A stretch of 64,000 nucleotides of DNA from Rhodopseudomonas rhenobacensis (GTDB taxonomy: Bacteria > Pseudomonadota > Alphaproteobacteria > Rhizobiales > Xanthobacteraceae), in NCBI RefSeq assembly GCF_014203125.1, contig NZ_JACHIH010000025.1, positions 17,331 to 81,330 of the forward strand, in the 5' to 3' direction. The notes below the pieces were generated by a model, which had not been told where the DNA came from, made no database searches, and was given only the letters and a program-made list of their open reading frames with translations. The translations under genes and the position numbers were made by a program. Below are positions 1-8,533 of the stretch, piece by piece. Positions within the stretch are counted from its first letter, which is position 1, and the number at the start of each line of letters is the position of its first letter.

Positions 1-299
1 AACGCAAGCCGGCGAACGTCGGCGAGATCCTGGTCACCGAGTTCATCGAGCCGCTGGGTTTGACCCAGGGCCGCCTGGCCGAGGCCATGGGTGTGCAGCG
101 CAAGCACGTCAACGAATTGTGCAACAACCGCCGCGCGGTGACCGCGGCGACCGCGCTGATCCTGGCCAAAGTGTTCGGCAACAGCGCCGAGTTCTGGCTC
201 AACGTGCAGCGGCGCAGCGATCTGTGGGAGGCGATGCATTCGCCGCGCGAGCGCGAACGAATCCAACGCGCTCGACCGCTGAAACCCGCTGCGACATAG
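1..299 (+). CDS. HigA-type antitoxin, 5' end outside window
   Basis: The reading frame is open from base 3 and stops at 299, giving about 98 visible residues of a gene that starts upstream. The protein has a lambda-repressor-like XRE helix-turn-helix (LTQGRLAEAMGV then RKHVNELCNNRR) followed by FGNSAEFWLNVQ, the signature of the HigA/VapI family of antidote proteins. These proteins neutralise a HigB toxin and repress their own operon. The toxin gene is normally just upstream, which here is outside the window, so an intact toxin-antitoxin pair cannot be confirmed. Family assignment is firm; function as an antitoxin is inferred. Confidence 0.85.
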   Translation, partial: RKPANVGEILVTEFIEPLGLTQGRLAEAMGVQRKHVNELCNNRRAVTAATALILAKVFGNSAEFWLNVQRRSDLWEAMHSPRERERIQRARPLKPAAT

Positions 300-320
300 T
301 AGCAGAAGGACTCGGGCGCC

Positions 321-1310
321 CTACTTCGCCGCCTGCTGGTCGTCGACGAACGCCACCTCGACGCCCTTCTTCACCATTCGCGACAGCCGCAGCACGTCCC
401 AATTGGTCAGGCGGACGCAGCCGTGGGAGTCGCTTTTGCTGACCCGCGACGGCTCGGCGGTGCCGTGGATGCCGTAGCCCGGCTCCGTCAGCCCGATCCA
501 CATCGCGCCGACCGGATTGTTCGGGCCCGGCTTGATATTGAACGGGGTCTTCGACTTCACGCCGCTGAATTTGTATTTCGGGTTGTAGCGGTAGTTCGGA
601 TTGGCATCGACGGTGTCGACCTTCAGCGAGCCGGACGGCGTCGGCTTCTCTTCGCTGCCGACGCTGGCGGGATAGAACGCCAGCAACGCGCCGTCGGCGC
701 CGAACGCCTTGACGGTCTGGCGCTCTTTGTCGACCTCGACGCGCACGGCCGGCGTCGGCATCGCCTCCGGCGGCAGGCTGACGATGGTGATGGCGTCGCC
801 GGCGCGATTGAATTTCTGCCCCGGATTGAGCTCGGCCAACAATTCCTGGCTGATATGGAAGCGCTCGCTCAACGCCTCCTTCGGGCCGGTGTAGTTGAGA
901 TGCTTCAGCGTCTTCATCTGCTCCATCTTGGCGGGCAGCTTGGCGAGGAACGGACCTTTCAGGTCCTCCGCCGTGATGGTGTATTGCGCCAGCACCGGGT
1001 CGCCGGAATTGGCCTTCAGCTTCGCCCAGATCTCCGGGGTCAGCGCCTTGCCGGGCGGCAACGCGTTGGCCTCCGCATAGGCTAACAGCGCCTTCTCGAC
1101 ATTTTCGCCGAACCGGCCGTCGATCTCGCCCGGCGAGAAATGCGCGCGGTCGAGCAGCACCTGCAGCTTGACCGCGAGCGGGCTGAGCTTCTCCTCGGTC
1201 GGGATCTTGCCGGAGAATTCGGCGGCGTTGATGGCGTCCGGCTTCAACGCCGCGGCCAACGCCGGCTCAGCGAGACACAACAGGCCGGCGAGAAGAACAA
1301 TGCGTTTCAT
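321..1310 (-). CDS. Secreted L,D-transpeptidase (YkuD domain)
   Basis: A 329-residue protein with an N-terminal signal peptide (MKRIVLLAGLLCLAEPALAA) that exports it to the periplasm. A peptidoglycan-binding-like region lies around residues 50-110. The C-terminal YkuD domain carries HGT and SHGCVRL, with catalytic His near 282 and Cys near 298. The family forms 3-3 peptidoglycan cross-links or attaches proteins to peptidoglycan. An upstream in-frame start exists, but it would put 16 residues in front of the signal peptide, so I chose the ATG at 1310. It converges with the antitoxin gene, and there is no operon partner. Confidence 0.9.
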   Translation of the reverse strand: MKRIVLLAGLLCLAEPALAAALKPDAINAAEFSGKIPTEEKLSPLAVKLQVLLDRAHFSPGEIDGRFGENVEKALLAYAEANALPPGKALTPEIWAKLKANSGDPVLAQYTITAEDLKGPFLAKLPAKMEQMKTLKHLNYTGPKEALSERFHISQELLAELNPGQKFNRAGDAITIVSLPPEAMPTPAVRVEVDKERQTVKAFGADGALLAFYPASVGSEEKPTPSGSLKVDTVDANPNYRYNPKYKFSGVKSKTPFNIKPGPNNPVGAMWIGLTEPGYGIHGTAEPSRVSKSDSHGCVRLTNWDVLRLSRMVKKGVEVAFVDDQQAAK

Positions 1311-1896
1311 GGGACCCCTGAATTCGATCGGCAGCCGACACGGCGCGACGCATGACAAGATCCGGTACGGCGGCTGGTTCCGCGGGCGGGCAAAGATCGG
1401 GAGGCGGAGCGACCGCGCGACAGAGCGGACCGCGTCCTTGGAGTGGCAGCCGCCGCCGGCAGCAGCGGATCGATGACGCGCCGAGCCGCCGCGCGGGCAC
1501 GAGACGGTTCGGCGGTCCGGCTGTCAGGAAAACCCTGACGCGGGATCGCGCACGTCGCGCGATGCATCGCCGAATCTCGCCGACGCAATCCCGGCCGCGC
1601 CATCATGCGCAGTCACGACCGTCGCAACAGCACCGCAACGACGGCGCACCAACTGCCACGCGCGAGTTTGACATGTCCCGTCGTCAGCAACGGCAACGAC
1701 CCGAAGGCACCGAGAGATTGGAAGCCAGTTGGTGTTTGGCTCGGGGCACGCGCATGACGAATGCAGCTACTCAGATTGCGCCTCGAAAGATCAAATAATG
1801 CCCTGGCTAGGTAAACTACTCAGTAGCGCGTTCACGCCATGACCATATGTCGGATAGTTGACATGGCCCTGCGCCCACGCGCATGGATAGCGCGAT
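1311..1896. other. Intergenic region with no supported gene
   Basis: This 586-bp region lies between the divergent L,D-transpeptidase and PAS-AraC genes. The open frames here are arginine- and proline-rich and look like chance products of high GC. I see no RNA gene. The only structure worth listing is the inverted repeat at 1847-1864. Confidence 0.5.
1847..1864. promoter_or_regulatory. Inverted repeat ATGTC-N8-GACAT, possible operator
   Basis: A perfect 5-bp inverted repeat with an 8-bp spacer, ending 33 bp before the PAS-AraC start codon. It resembles a PpsR half-site pair (TGTC...GACA) but is 2 bp shorter than the TGT-N12-ACA consensus. The regulator could be PpsR-like or the gene's own product. 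Inference only. Confidence 0.3.
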
Positions 1897-3051
1897 ATGA
1901 AGCACACCAACACGGTTACCGACATCACTCGGCCTCCGAACCAAGCGTCGCCCGCGACAGTCCCTTTCTCTTTTCTCGAGCAGACCGTGGAGCGTGGCGG
2001 CCTGGGCTTTGCCAAATTCGACGTACGGTCGCGCAAGCTGATATTTGCCAACCCGCGCTTCTGCGAGATGGTCGGCTACTCGTTCGATGAATTGAGCGAC
2101 GGCGAGCGGCTGTTCGCAGATCTCACCCACCCCGACGATATCGAGCGATGTATCACGCAGCTGCAGCGGCTGCTTCGTGGCGACATCGACTCCTACACAC
2201 TCGAGAAGCGCTACATCCGCAAGGACAGCTCGGTGGCGCCGGTGTGCGTCACGGTGGCCGCGCTGCAGCGCGATCACGACGATAGCGCCGTGGAAATCGG
2301 CGTGATCGGCACGCCGGCCGATCCGGAATCGACGGATCGTCAATCGCTGCCCTGCAGCCATGGCCAAAGCGCGTCGTTCTGGTGCAAGGATTTCGGCAGC
2401 GACATCGCGCACTGCTCCGACGGATTGAAAATCCTGCTCGGTCGCGATCCGAACGATGCGGTGCCGACATTCGAAGATTTTGTCGCGCAGCTGCATCCCG
2501 AAGACCGCGAGCGCGTCGTCGAGGAGCTTCGCCGAGTCCGCAACGGCATGGTCTACAGCAGCGAACACCGCATCATTCGCCCGGACGGAGAAATCCGCTG
2601 GGTGAATCAGACGGTGATGCCGGTGTTCGACGAAACCGACGACGTCGCCGGCCTGATCGGCGTTTGCCTGGACGTCACCGAAGCCAAGCGGGGACCGAAA
2701 TCCAGTTCGGCCCACAATACGGTGACGGTGGTGAAACGTTACGTCGACCTCAATTGGGACCGGCCGCTGAACATCGCCGCATTGGCCACGGCGGCCGATG
2801 TCAACATCCGGACGCTGTTCAAGCATTGCAAAGCGGCGTGGGGCGTGACGCCGAACGAGTACATCAAGAACGTACGGCTGACCCACGCCCGCGCGATGCT
2901 GCAGATGGCCGACAAGTCCACCACGGTGCTCGGCACCGCGCTGAAATGCTGCTTCCAGAACCAGGGGCATTTCGCCCGCGACTATCGGCTGGCGTTCGGC
3001 GAGCGGCCTTCTGAGACGCTGGAGCGTGCCCGGCAGCGCCGCTGGCGCTGA
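1897..3051 (+). CDS. PAS-PAS-AraC family transcriptional regulator
   Basis: A 384-residue soluble protein with two PAS folds (about residues 25-130 and 150-265) and a C-terminal AraC/XylS DNA-binding domain (about 285-380). The first PAS contains FANPRFCEMVGYS and THPDDIERC. The second contains HPEDRERVVEELRR and IIRPDGEIRWVNQ, the PAS/PAC pattern. The AraC part has LATAADVNIRTLFKHCKAAWG, then a second helix-turn-helix ending in FARDYRLAFGERPSE. The combination suggests a one-component regulator sensing a small ligand, redox state or light through PAS. It runs tail-to-tail with bchD. No membrane segment is present. Cognate signal and targets are unknown; a link to bacteriochlorophyll genes rests on position only. 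Confidence 0.85.
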   Translation: MKHTNTVTDITRPPNQASPATVPFSFLEQTVERGGLGFAKFDVRSRKLIFANPRFCEMVGYSFDELSDGERLFADLTHPDDIERCITQLQRLLRGDIDSYTLEKRYIRKDSSVAPVCVTVAALQRDHDDSAVEIGVIGTPADPESTDRQSLPCSHGQSASFWCKDFGSDIAHCSDGLKILLGRDPNDAVPTFEDFVAQLHPEDRERVVEELRRVRNGMVYSSEHRIIRPDGEIRWVNQTVMPVFDETDDVAGLIGVCLDVTEAKRGPKSSSAHNTVTVVKRYVDLNWDRPLNIAALATAADVNIRTLFKHCKAAWGVTPNEYIKNVRLTHARAMLQMADKSTTVLGTALKCCFQNQGHFARDYRLAFGERPSETLERARQRRWR

Positions 3052-3067
3052 GGCGCGAGCCGAGCCG

Positions 3068-4867
3068 CTACGCCGCCTGGGTGCTCGCCAGCACCGCCTG
3101 CGACAGCACGGTGGCGTCGGCATAGGGCAGCGGCAGATAGCGCGCGCCCATCTCCTTGGCGATCTTCTCGCCCTGCGGCCCCGGCCGCGGCGACATGTCG
3201 ACCAGCACCGCGTTGATATTGGCAGCGCGCAATTGCCGCGCCGAGGCGATGGCGTCTTCCTCGGCCTTGGGCCGGCCCGGCGCGCCGTCGCGGGCGATGT
3301 TGGCGCGGCCGTCGGTCATCAGGATCACGGTGGGCGTCTGGCCCTTGCGCTTGATCGAATCGGCCAGCGCGTAGGCGGCATCGAGGCCGCAGGCCAGCGG
3401 CGTGCCGCCGCCGCCGGGCAATCCGGCGAGGCTGCGCTTGGCGCGCGCCAAAGAGCGGGTCGGCGGCAGCAGGATCTCGGCGATGGTGCCGCGGAACGCG
3501 ATCATCGCCACCTGGTCGCGGCGCACATAGCAATCCGCCAGCAGCAGTTCGACCGCGCCCTTGGCTTCGGCCAGCCGATGCAGCGCCGCGGAGCCCGAGG
3601 CGTCGACCACGAAGATGGTGATGGTCTCGGTGCGCTGCTTGAAGCGCGCGATGCGGAAATCGTCCTTGCGGATCAGGATGCGCGGCTGCGGCGCGGCCTC
3701 GCCGCCGGCGGCGATCGCCTCGGCGGCGGTGGCAGCGGCTTCGCGGCGGCGCAGCGGCTGCCAGGGCGCGGCCGAGCGCAACGTCTCGATCACGCTGAGC
3801 TTGGCGCCAGCGCGGAGTTCGCCGCGCACCGTGCCGGTCGGCCGGCCGCGCTTGTTGGATTTCTGCAGCTCGCCGGCCTTGCCTGAGGAGCGCGCCCGGG
3901 TGCGGCCTGCGGAGGCGCGCAGCGAGGCCAGCACGTCGGGCGGGATCGCCGCCTTGGCAGCAGCCAGGATCACCTCGTCGAGCGCGCGGTCGATGTCCGG
4001 GATCTGCTGCTCGTCCTGGTCCTTGTTGTCCTCGGAATTGTCCTCCGGCGGAGGCGGCTCTTCGGGCGGCGGCTCCGGCTGGTCCGGCTGCTCGGCCTGC
4101 GGGAAGTACAACGCACGCGGTGCCAGCACCAGGCGCGCGGCGATGCCGATGTCTTCCTGGTCGATCTCGGTGTGGCCGCTCCAGGCCGCCGCGGCGCGGG
4201 CGACGCGGATGGTCAGCAGCGGCGCGCGCAGCGAGACGATGCCCATCGCGGCGGCGGCGGTGACGATCGCCTCGATCTGCTCGTCGGTGGCGCGGATCAG
4301 CGGCAGCCGCTGGCGCGCCACTTCGATGTCGGCGGCGTTGATCTCGAATTCCTCGGTGTCGCGGAATGAGAAGCGGTCGAGATCGACGTGAAACGCCAGC
4401 CGGTCGCGCAGGCTGGCCGGGGCGAATTCGTCTTCCAGGCCCTCGTCGAGCGCCACCACGCCGAACCGCGCCGGCATCCGCAGCGACAGCCCGTCGCGCT
4501 CGATCAGCGTCTCGTGGGCGTCCATCGCCGCGGTGACGTGCACCGTGGTCGAGGATTGCATCCGTTCGGCCATCGCCAGCATCAAGACGCCGCCGTCGGC
4601 CTCGGCCAACAGCCCGCGTTCGGCGACCGGCCGGCCGGAGACCAGCGTCGCCGACAGATCGAGGCCGCCGAGCAACCGGCCCTCGGCGATGTGCAGCGGA
4701 AGATGCTTATGGGCGTCGGTCGGCGGCAATGCTGCGCGCAGCATCGCCAGCCAGCGGTCGCGCACCGGACCCGCGCGCGAGCGCAACAAGACGCCGGTGC
4801 CGACCGGATCGACCGCGAACAATTGCGCCGCGGTCGCCGCATCGGACCATGCGACGGCCTGGCTCAT
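3068..4867 (-). CDS. bchD: Magnesium chelatase subunit D
   Basis: A 599-residue BchD. With BchI and BchH it inserts Mg2+ into protoporphyrin IX, the first committed step to bacteriochlorophyll. The N-terminal part is a degenerate AAA+ module. A strongly acidic proline-rich linker follows (around residues 260-290, [11 protein letters not shown]). The C-terminal von Willebrand A domain carries the MIDAS motif DASGSA and the later GGTPLA and LMTDGRAN elements. Its start overlaps the bchI stop by 4 bp (ATGA), so translation is coupled. bchH is not in the window. Confidence 0.96.
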   Translation of the reverse strand: MSQAVAWSDAATAAQLFAVDPVGTGVLLRSRAGPVRDRWLAMLRAALPPTDAHKHLPLHIAEGRLLGGLDLSATLVSGRPVAERGLLAEADGGVLMLAMAERMQSSTTVHVTAAMDAHETLIERDGLSLRMPARFGVVALDEGLEDEFAPASLRDRLAFHVDLDRFSFRDTEEFEINAADIEVARQRLPLIRATDEQIEAIVTAAAAMGIVSLRAPLLTIRVARAAAAWSGHTEIDQEDIGIAARLVLAPRALYFPQAEQPDQPEPPPEEPPPPEDNSEDNKDQDEQQIPDIDRALDEVILAAAKAAIPPDVLASLRASAGRTRARSSGKAGELQKSNKRGRPTGTVRGELRAGAKLSVIETLRSAAPWQPLRRREAAATAAEAIAAGGEAAPQPRILIRKDDFRIARFKQRTETITIFVVDASGSAALHRLAEAKGAVELLLADCYVRRDQVAMIAFRGTIAEILLPPTRSLARAKRSLAGLPGGGGTPLACGLDAAYALADSIKRKGQTPTVILMTDGRANIARDGAPGRPKAEEDAIASARQLRAANINAVLVDMSPRPGPQGEKIAKEMGARYLPLPYADATVLSQAVLASTQAA

Positions 4868-5886
4868 CCGAACACTTCGACAATGGCGCGATCGACGCGC
4901 ACGGTGGAGCCGGCGTCGTCGAGCGGGTTACGTCGCAGCCGATGCCGCAGCGCCGAGGGCGCGATCTTCTTCAGATGCTCGTCGGTGACGTGCTTGGCGT
5001 GCTCGATCGCAGCCAAAGCCCGCGCCGCGCGCATCAAGGTCAATTCGCCGCGCAAGCCGTCGGTGCCGAGCCGCATGCACAAGGTCGCGGCGCGCTCCAG
5101 GGCAGCGTCGGACACCGTGACCTCGGGCAACCGCTCGCGCGCCTGGGTGATCTTCTTGCGCAGCTTGGCTTCTTCCTTGGTCCAGGCGGCGAGGAACGCC
5201 GCGGGATCGCTCTCGAAGGCGTCGCGGCGGCGCACCACTTCCATCCGGCTCGGCAGATCGTCGGGGGTCTTGACCTCCACCGACATGCCGAAACGATCGA
5301 GCAGCTGCGGGCGCAACTCGCCTTCTTCCGGGTTGCCGGTGCCGACCAGCACGAAGCGCGCCGGGTGGCGGATCGACAGGCCTTCACGCTCGACGACGTT
5401 TTCGCCGGAGGCGGCGACATCGAGCAGCAGATCGACCAGATGATCTTCCAGCAAATTGGCTTCGTCGATGTAGAGGAAGCCGCGATGGGCGCGGGCCAGC
5501 AGTCCGGGCTCGAACGCCTTCTCGCCGCGCGCCAGCGCGCGTTCCAGATCGAGCGCGCCGACCACGCGGTCCTCGGTGGCGCCGAGCGGCAGATCGACCA
5601 CCGGCACCGGCACCTGCGCGGTCTTCAGCTTGCCGTGCTTTTCCTTCTCCCGGCACTCGTCGCAGAACGCCTTCGGCAGGTCGGGATCGCAATTATAGCG
5701 GCAGCCGACCACGACCTTCATCTTCGGCAGCAGGGCCGCGAGCGCACGCACCGCGGTGGACTTGCCGGCGCCGCGATCGCCGAACGCCAACACGCCGCCG
5801 ACCTTGGGATCGACCGCCGCGATCAGCAGCGCAAGCTTCATCTCGTCCTGGCCGACGATGGCGGAAAAGGGGAAAACAGTCGCCAT
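4864..5886 (-). CDS. bchI: Magnesium chelatase ATPase subunit I
   Basis: A 340-residue AAA+ ATPase. It has Walker [10 protein letters not shown] (near residue 39), Walker [11 protein letters not shown], the characteristic insert [10 protein letters not shown], and sensor/arginine-finger motifs [19 protein letters not shown]. It forms the hexameric motor of magnesium chelatase with BchD. Length and motifs are standard. It is the middle gene of the minus-strand set hemC-like > bchI > bchD, 56 bp after hemC and overlapping bchD. I found no PpsR operator directly upstream of this set. Confidence 0.97.
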   Translation of the reverse strand: MATVFPFSAIVGQDEMKLALLIAAVDPKVGGVLAFGDRGAGKSTAVRALAALLPKMKVVVGCRYNCDPDLPKAFCDECREKEKHGKLKTAQVPVPVVDLPLGATEDRVVGALDLERALARGEKAFEPGLLARAHRGFLYIDEANLLEDHLVDLLLDVAASGENVVEREGLSIRHPARFVLVGTGNPEEGELRPQLLDRFGMSVEVKTPDDLPSRMEVVRRRDAFESDPAAFLAAWTKEEAKLRKKITQARERLPEVTVSDAALERAATLCMRLGTDGLRGELTLMRAARALAAIEHAKHVTDEHLKKIAPSALRHRLRRNPLDDAGSTVRVDRAIVEVFG

Positions 5887-5942
5887 GCTATGCTTTCGTC
5901 ACGTTAAGCTTGGTCGCGGGAAGTAGGCGGCGGGGATATTGC

Positions 5943-6923
5943 TCAGTCGGGCCGGGTCCGCTCGATGATCGCGGCGGCGCCCTTGTCGAGCAGCTCCAGC
6001 GCGACCGCGCGGCCGAGTTCGCGGGGACGATTGGCCGGGCCGCTGCGGCTGGCCTCGATGAACAGCCCGCCTTCTTCGTCGAGCACCGAGGCGCTGAGCG
6101 TCATTTCCGAGCCCTTGATGGTGGAGAACGCCGCCATCGGCGAATTGCAATGGCCGTTCAGCACCCACAACACTTCGCGCTCGGCGTCGCAGCTCAACCG
6201 CGCCACCGGATCGTCGATCAGTTCGAGATATTTGCGGATCTGCCAATTGTTCACCGCGCATTCCACCGCGACGATGCCCTGCCCTGCGGACGGCAGCATC
6301 TCCTGCGGGGTGAAGTCGTGCACGATGCGGTCGACGAAGCCGACCCGCTCGAGGCCGGAGCGCGCCATGATCAGCGCGTCGGCGGGGCCGACATGGCCGC
6401 CGTCGGGCAGCCGCTGCTTCTCGCCGTTATCGAGCTTGCGCACCCGGGTGTCGGCGGCGCCACGGAAATGGATGATGTTGACTTCGGGAAACAGCCGCTT
6501 GGCATAGGCCGCGCGCCGCACCGCATTGGTGCCGATGGTGTAGCCCTTGCCGCGGGACTTCTGCAGGTCTTCCAGGGTCAGGCCCTTGCGCAGCACCAAC
6601 GCGTCGGTCGGCGGATCGCGCGACAGCGTGGCGCCGATGATCAGGCCGGGAGTGTCTTCGTTGCCCGGCATGTCCTTCAAGGAATGCATGCAGGCTTCGA
6701 GCTTGCCGGCGGTCACCGCGGCGCGGATCTCGGCGACGAACGCGCCGCCCTTGCCGCCGTGCGGCAACAGCTTGCTGATCTGGTCGCTATCGCCGACGGT
6801 TTCGAACTTGACGATCTCGACATCGAGCTCGGACGCCGCGGCGGACAATCGACGGGCGATGTCCTCCGTCTGGGCAAGCGCCATGATACTCTTGCGAGTG
6901 CCGATACGGACTGGAATTGCCAC
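5943..6923 (-). CDS. hemC: Divergent hydroxymethylbilane synthase (porphobilinogen deaminase) paralogue
   Basis: A 326-residue HemC-family protein, normally joining four porphobilinogens into hydroxymethylbilane. Key residues are kept: the catalytic Asp in HSLKDMP (D84), and Cys259 in LNGHCNSP for the dipyrromethane cofactor. Several motifs differ from housekeeping HemC: IGTRKSIMALAQ instead of GTRxSxLAxxQ, GTNAVRR instead of GTSSxRR, and RGAADTRVRKLD instead of RGNxxTRLxKL. The start is GTG at 6923 with GGAG 9 bp upstream. It leads an operon with bchI and bchD, suggesting an isoform dedicated to bacteriochlorophyll supply. Family is certain; a dedicated role is inference, and a different tetrapyrrole activity is possible. 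Confidence 0.88.
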   Translation of the reverse strand: MAIPVRIGTRKSIMALAQTEDIARRLSAAASELDVEIVKFETVGDSDQISKLLPHGGKGGAFVAEIRAAVTAGKLEACMHSLKDMPGNEDTPGLIIGATLSRDPPTDALVLRKGLTLEDLQKSRGKGYTIGTNAVRRAAYAKRLFPEVNIIHFRGAADTRVRKLDNGEKQRLPDGGHVGPADALIMARSGLERVGFVDRIVHDFTPQEMLPSAGQGIVAVECAVNNWQIRKYLELIDDPVARLSCDAEREVLWVLNGHCNSPMAAFSTIKGSEMTLSASVLDEEGGLFIEASRSGPANRPRELGRAVALELLDKGAAAIIERTRPD

Positions 6924-7215
6924 CGCTCATGCTCCATTCGACGACCGCGTGAAGGGCGCGGTATTATTTTCGGGCCGGAGAGTAAGACCAGCCCGCGCCG
7001 GAATGCAAACGGATGGCCCGCAGTTTCCGACGATTGTTGAGTTTGGCCGCGAACCTTCTGTTCTCGCGACGTATTCGGCGCTGCGAACGGCTCGCAACCG
7101 ACCGCGCGCGTCGCGGTACCTTTCGGCTTCTGTCTGTCGCAACGCAATGCTACTCAAGTCAAGCATGCCGTGCCGGAACCTGCGTCGCGGCCGCACAACC
7201 CGCTGGGAAGTTTGA

Positions 7216-8529
7216 ATGACTGTTGAGGTTTCGATTGGGGACGGCGCCACGCGGCTGACGTCGCATCCGCTGCGCGCCGCGGTGCTGGGCGAAGTCCACG
7301 CCCGACCGTTTACTCCGCTCCCCGTCCCTTCCCGCGTGATCCACTTCGCATTCGATACCACGGGTCCGCGGGCGGCCGCCGACCGCGCCCAGCTCGCCGC
7401 TTTCTGCGTCGAGCGCGGGCTGCCGGCGCCGCCGCCGCACGAAAAGCATCATCGCATGCCGTTCGGCGCCACCGTTCTGCGCTGGGAGCAGCATTCCGAA
7501 TTCACCACCTACACCTGGGAAGTGCGCGCCGATCCGCTCGGCCTGCCGTTTCATCCCGACGCGGCGTCGCTGGCCGGACCGATGCAGCTGGTGCCGCAGC
7601 CGGGTCCGCTGCTGGTCGCGGTCGACCTGCATCTGTTGAAGGACGATCCGCCGCGCACCGATCCGGAGCAATTGTTCGACCGCGCCAGCCTCGCGGTGGC
7701 GGAGAATTCCGACGGCGCTGCGTTGTATGCCACCGACTTCCAGCCCGGCCCGTCGGGCTTCGTCCGCGTGCTGGTGATCGACCGCGGCATGTCGGCGGGA
7801 CGCGCCGGCGCCTTGGTGCAACGCGTCATCGAAGTCGAGACTTACCGCACCTTGGCGCTGCTCGGCCTACCGGAGGCGCAACGGCTGGCGCCGTCGATCG
7901 CGTCGTCGGAGCGGCGGCTTGCCGAAGTCACCAGCCAGATGCGCTCGGGCTCCGACCTCGCCGGCAACCACAAGCTGTTGGAAGAACTGACCGGGCTCGC
8001 CGCCGAAGTCGAGGCCGGCGCCGCCGAGAGCCTGTTCCGGTTCGGCGCCAGCCGCGCCTATGAGGAAATCGTCGAACAGCGGCTGCACACCATCGGCGAA
8101 CGCAAGGTCGGCGGGCTGCCGACCTGGTCGTCGTTCCTCGCCCGCCGGATGAAGCCGGCGCTGCGCACCTGCGTCACCATCGAGGAGCGGCAATCCAGCC
8201 TGTCGCTGAAGCTGGCGCGCGCCGCCAATCTGTTGCGCACCCGGGTCGACGTCGAGCTCGAACAGCAGAATCAGGAACTGCTGAAATCGATGAACGCACG
8301 GACCCGGCTGCAGTTGCGGCTGCAGACCACGGTGGAAGGGCTGTCGACGGCGGCGATCACCTACTATGTGGTCGGACTGTTCGGTTATCTGATGAAGGGG
8401 CTCTACGAGGCCGGCCGGCTTCCGGTCGATCCCAGCGTCGCGGTGGCGGCGTTCGTGCCGGTCGCGGCGCTGTCGATCTGGTGGACGGTGCGCAGTATCC
8501 GCCGCCGCCACGTCGGCGACGAGGATTGA
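7216..8529 (+). CDS. DUF3422 family membrane protein
   Basis: A 437-residue conserved protein of the DUF3422 family, common in alpha- and betaproteobacteria and without known function. The N-terminus has the family pattern HPLRAAVLGEVHARPF. The middle is helical. Two hydrophobic segments near the C-terminus (around 375-395 and 400-425, ending in SIWWTVRSIRRR) should anchor it in the inner membrane. A GGAAG ribosome site precedes the ATG. It is divergent from hemC-bchI-bchD and is followed after 4 bp by the membrane hydrolase gene, so the two are probably co-transcribed. Confidence 0.85.
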   Translation: MTVEVSIGDGATRLTSHPLRAAVLGEVHARPFTPLPVPSRVIHFAFDTTGPRAAADRAQLAAFCVERGLPAPPPHEKHHRMPFGATVLRWEQHSEFTTYTWEVRADPLGLPFHPDAASLAGPMQLVPQPGPLLVAVDLHLLKDDPPRTDPEQLFDRASLAVAENSDGAALYATDFQPGPSGFVRVLVIDRGMSAGRAGALVQRVIEVETYRTLALLGLPEAQRLAPSIASSERRLAEVTSQMRSGSDLAGNHKLLEELTGLAAEVEAGAAESLFRFGASRAYEEIVEQRLHTIGERKVGGLPTWSSFLARRMKPALRTCVTIEERQSSLSLKLARAANLLRTRVDVELEQQNQELLKSMNARTRLQLRLQTTVEGLSTAAITYYVVGLFGYLMKGLYEAGRLPVDPSVAVAAFVPVAALSIWWTVRSIRRRHVGDED

Positions 8530-8533
8530 ACCG

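Noticed and set aside
1352..1798. 148-residue plus-strand open frame
   Set aside because: Arg/Pro/Thr-rich, with no domain pattern and no ribosome site; typical of chance frames in high-GC DNA.
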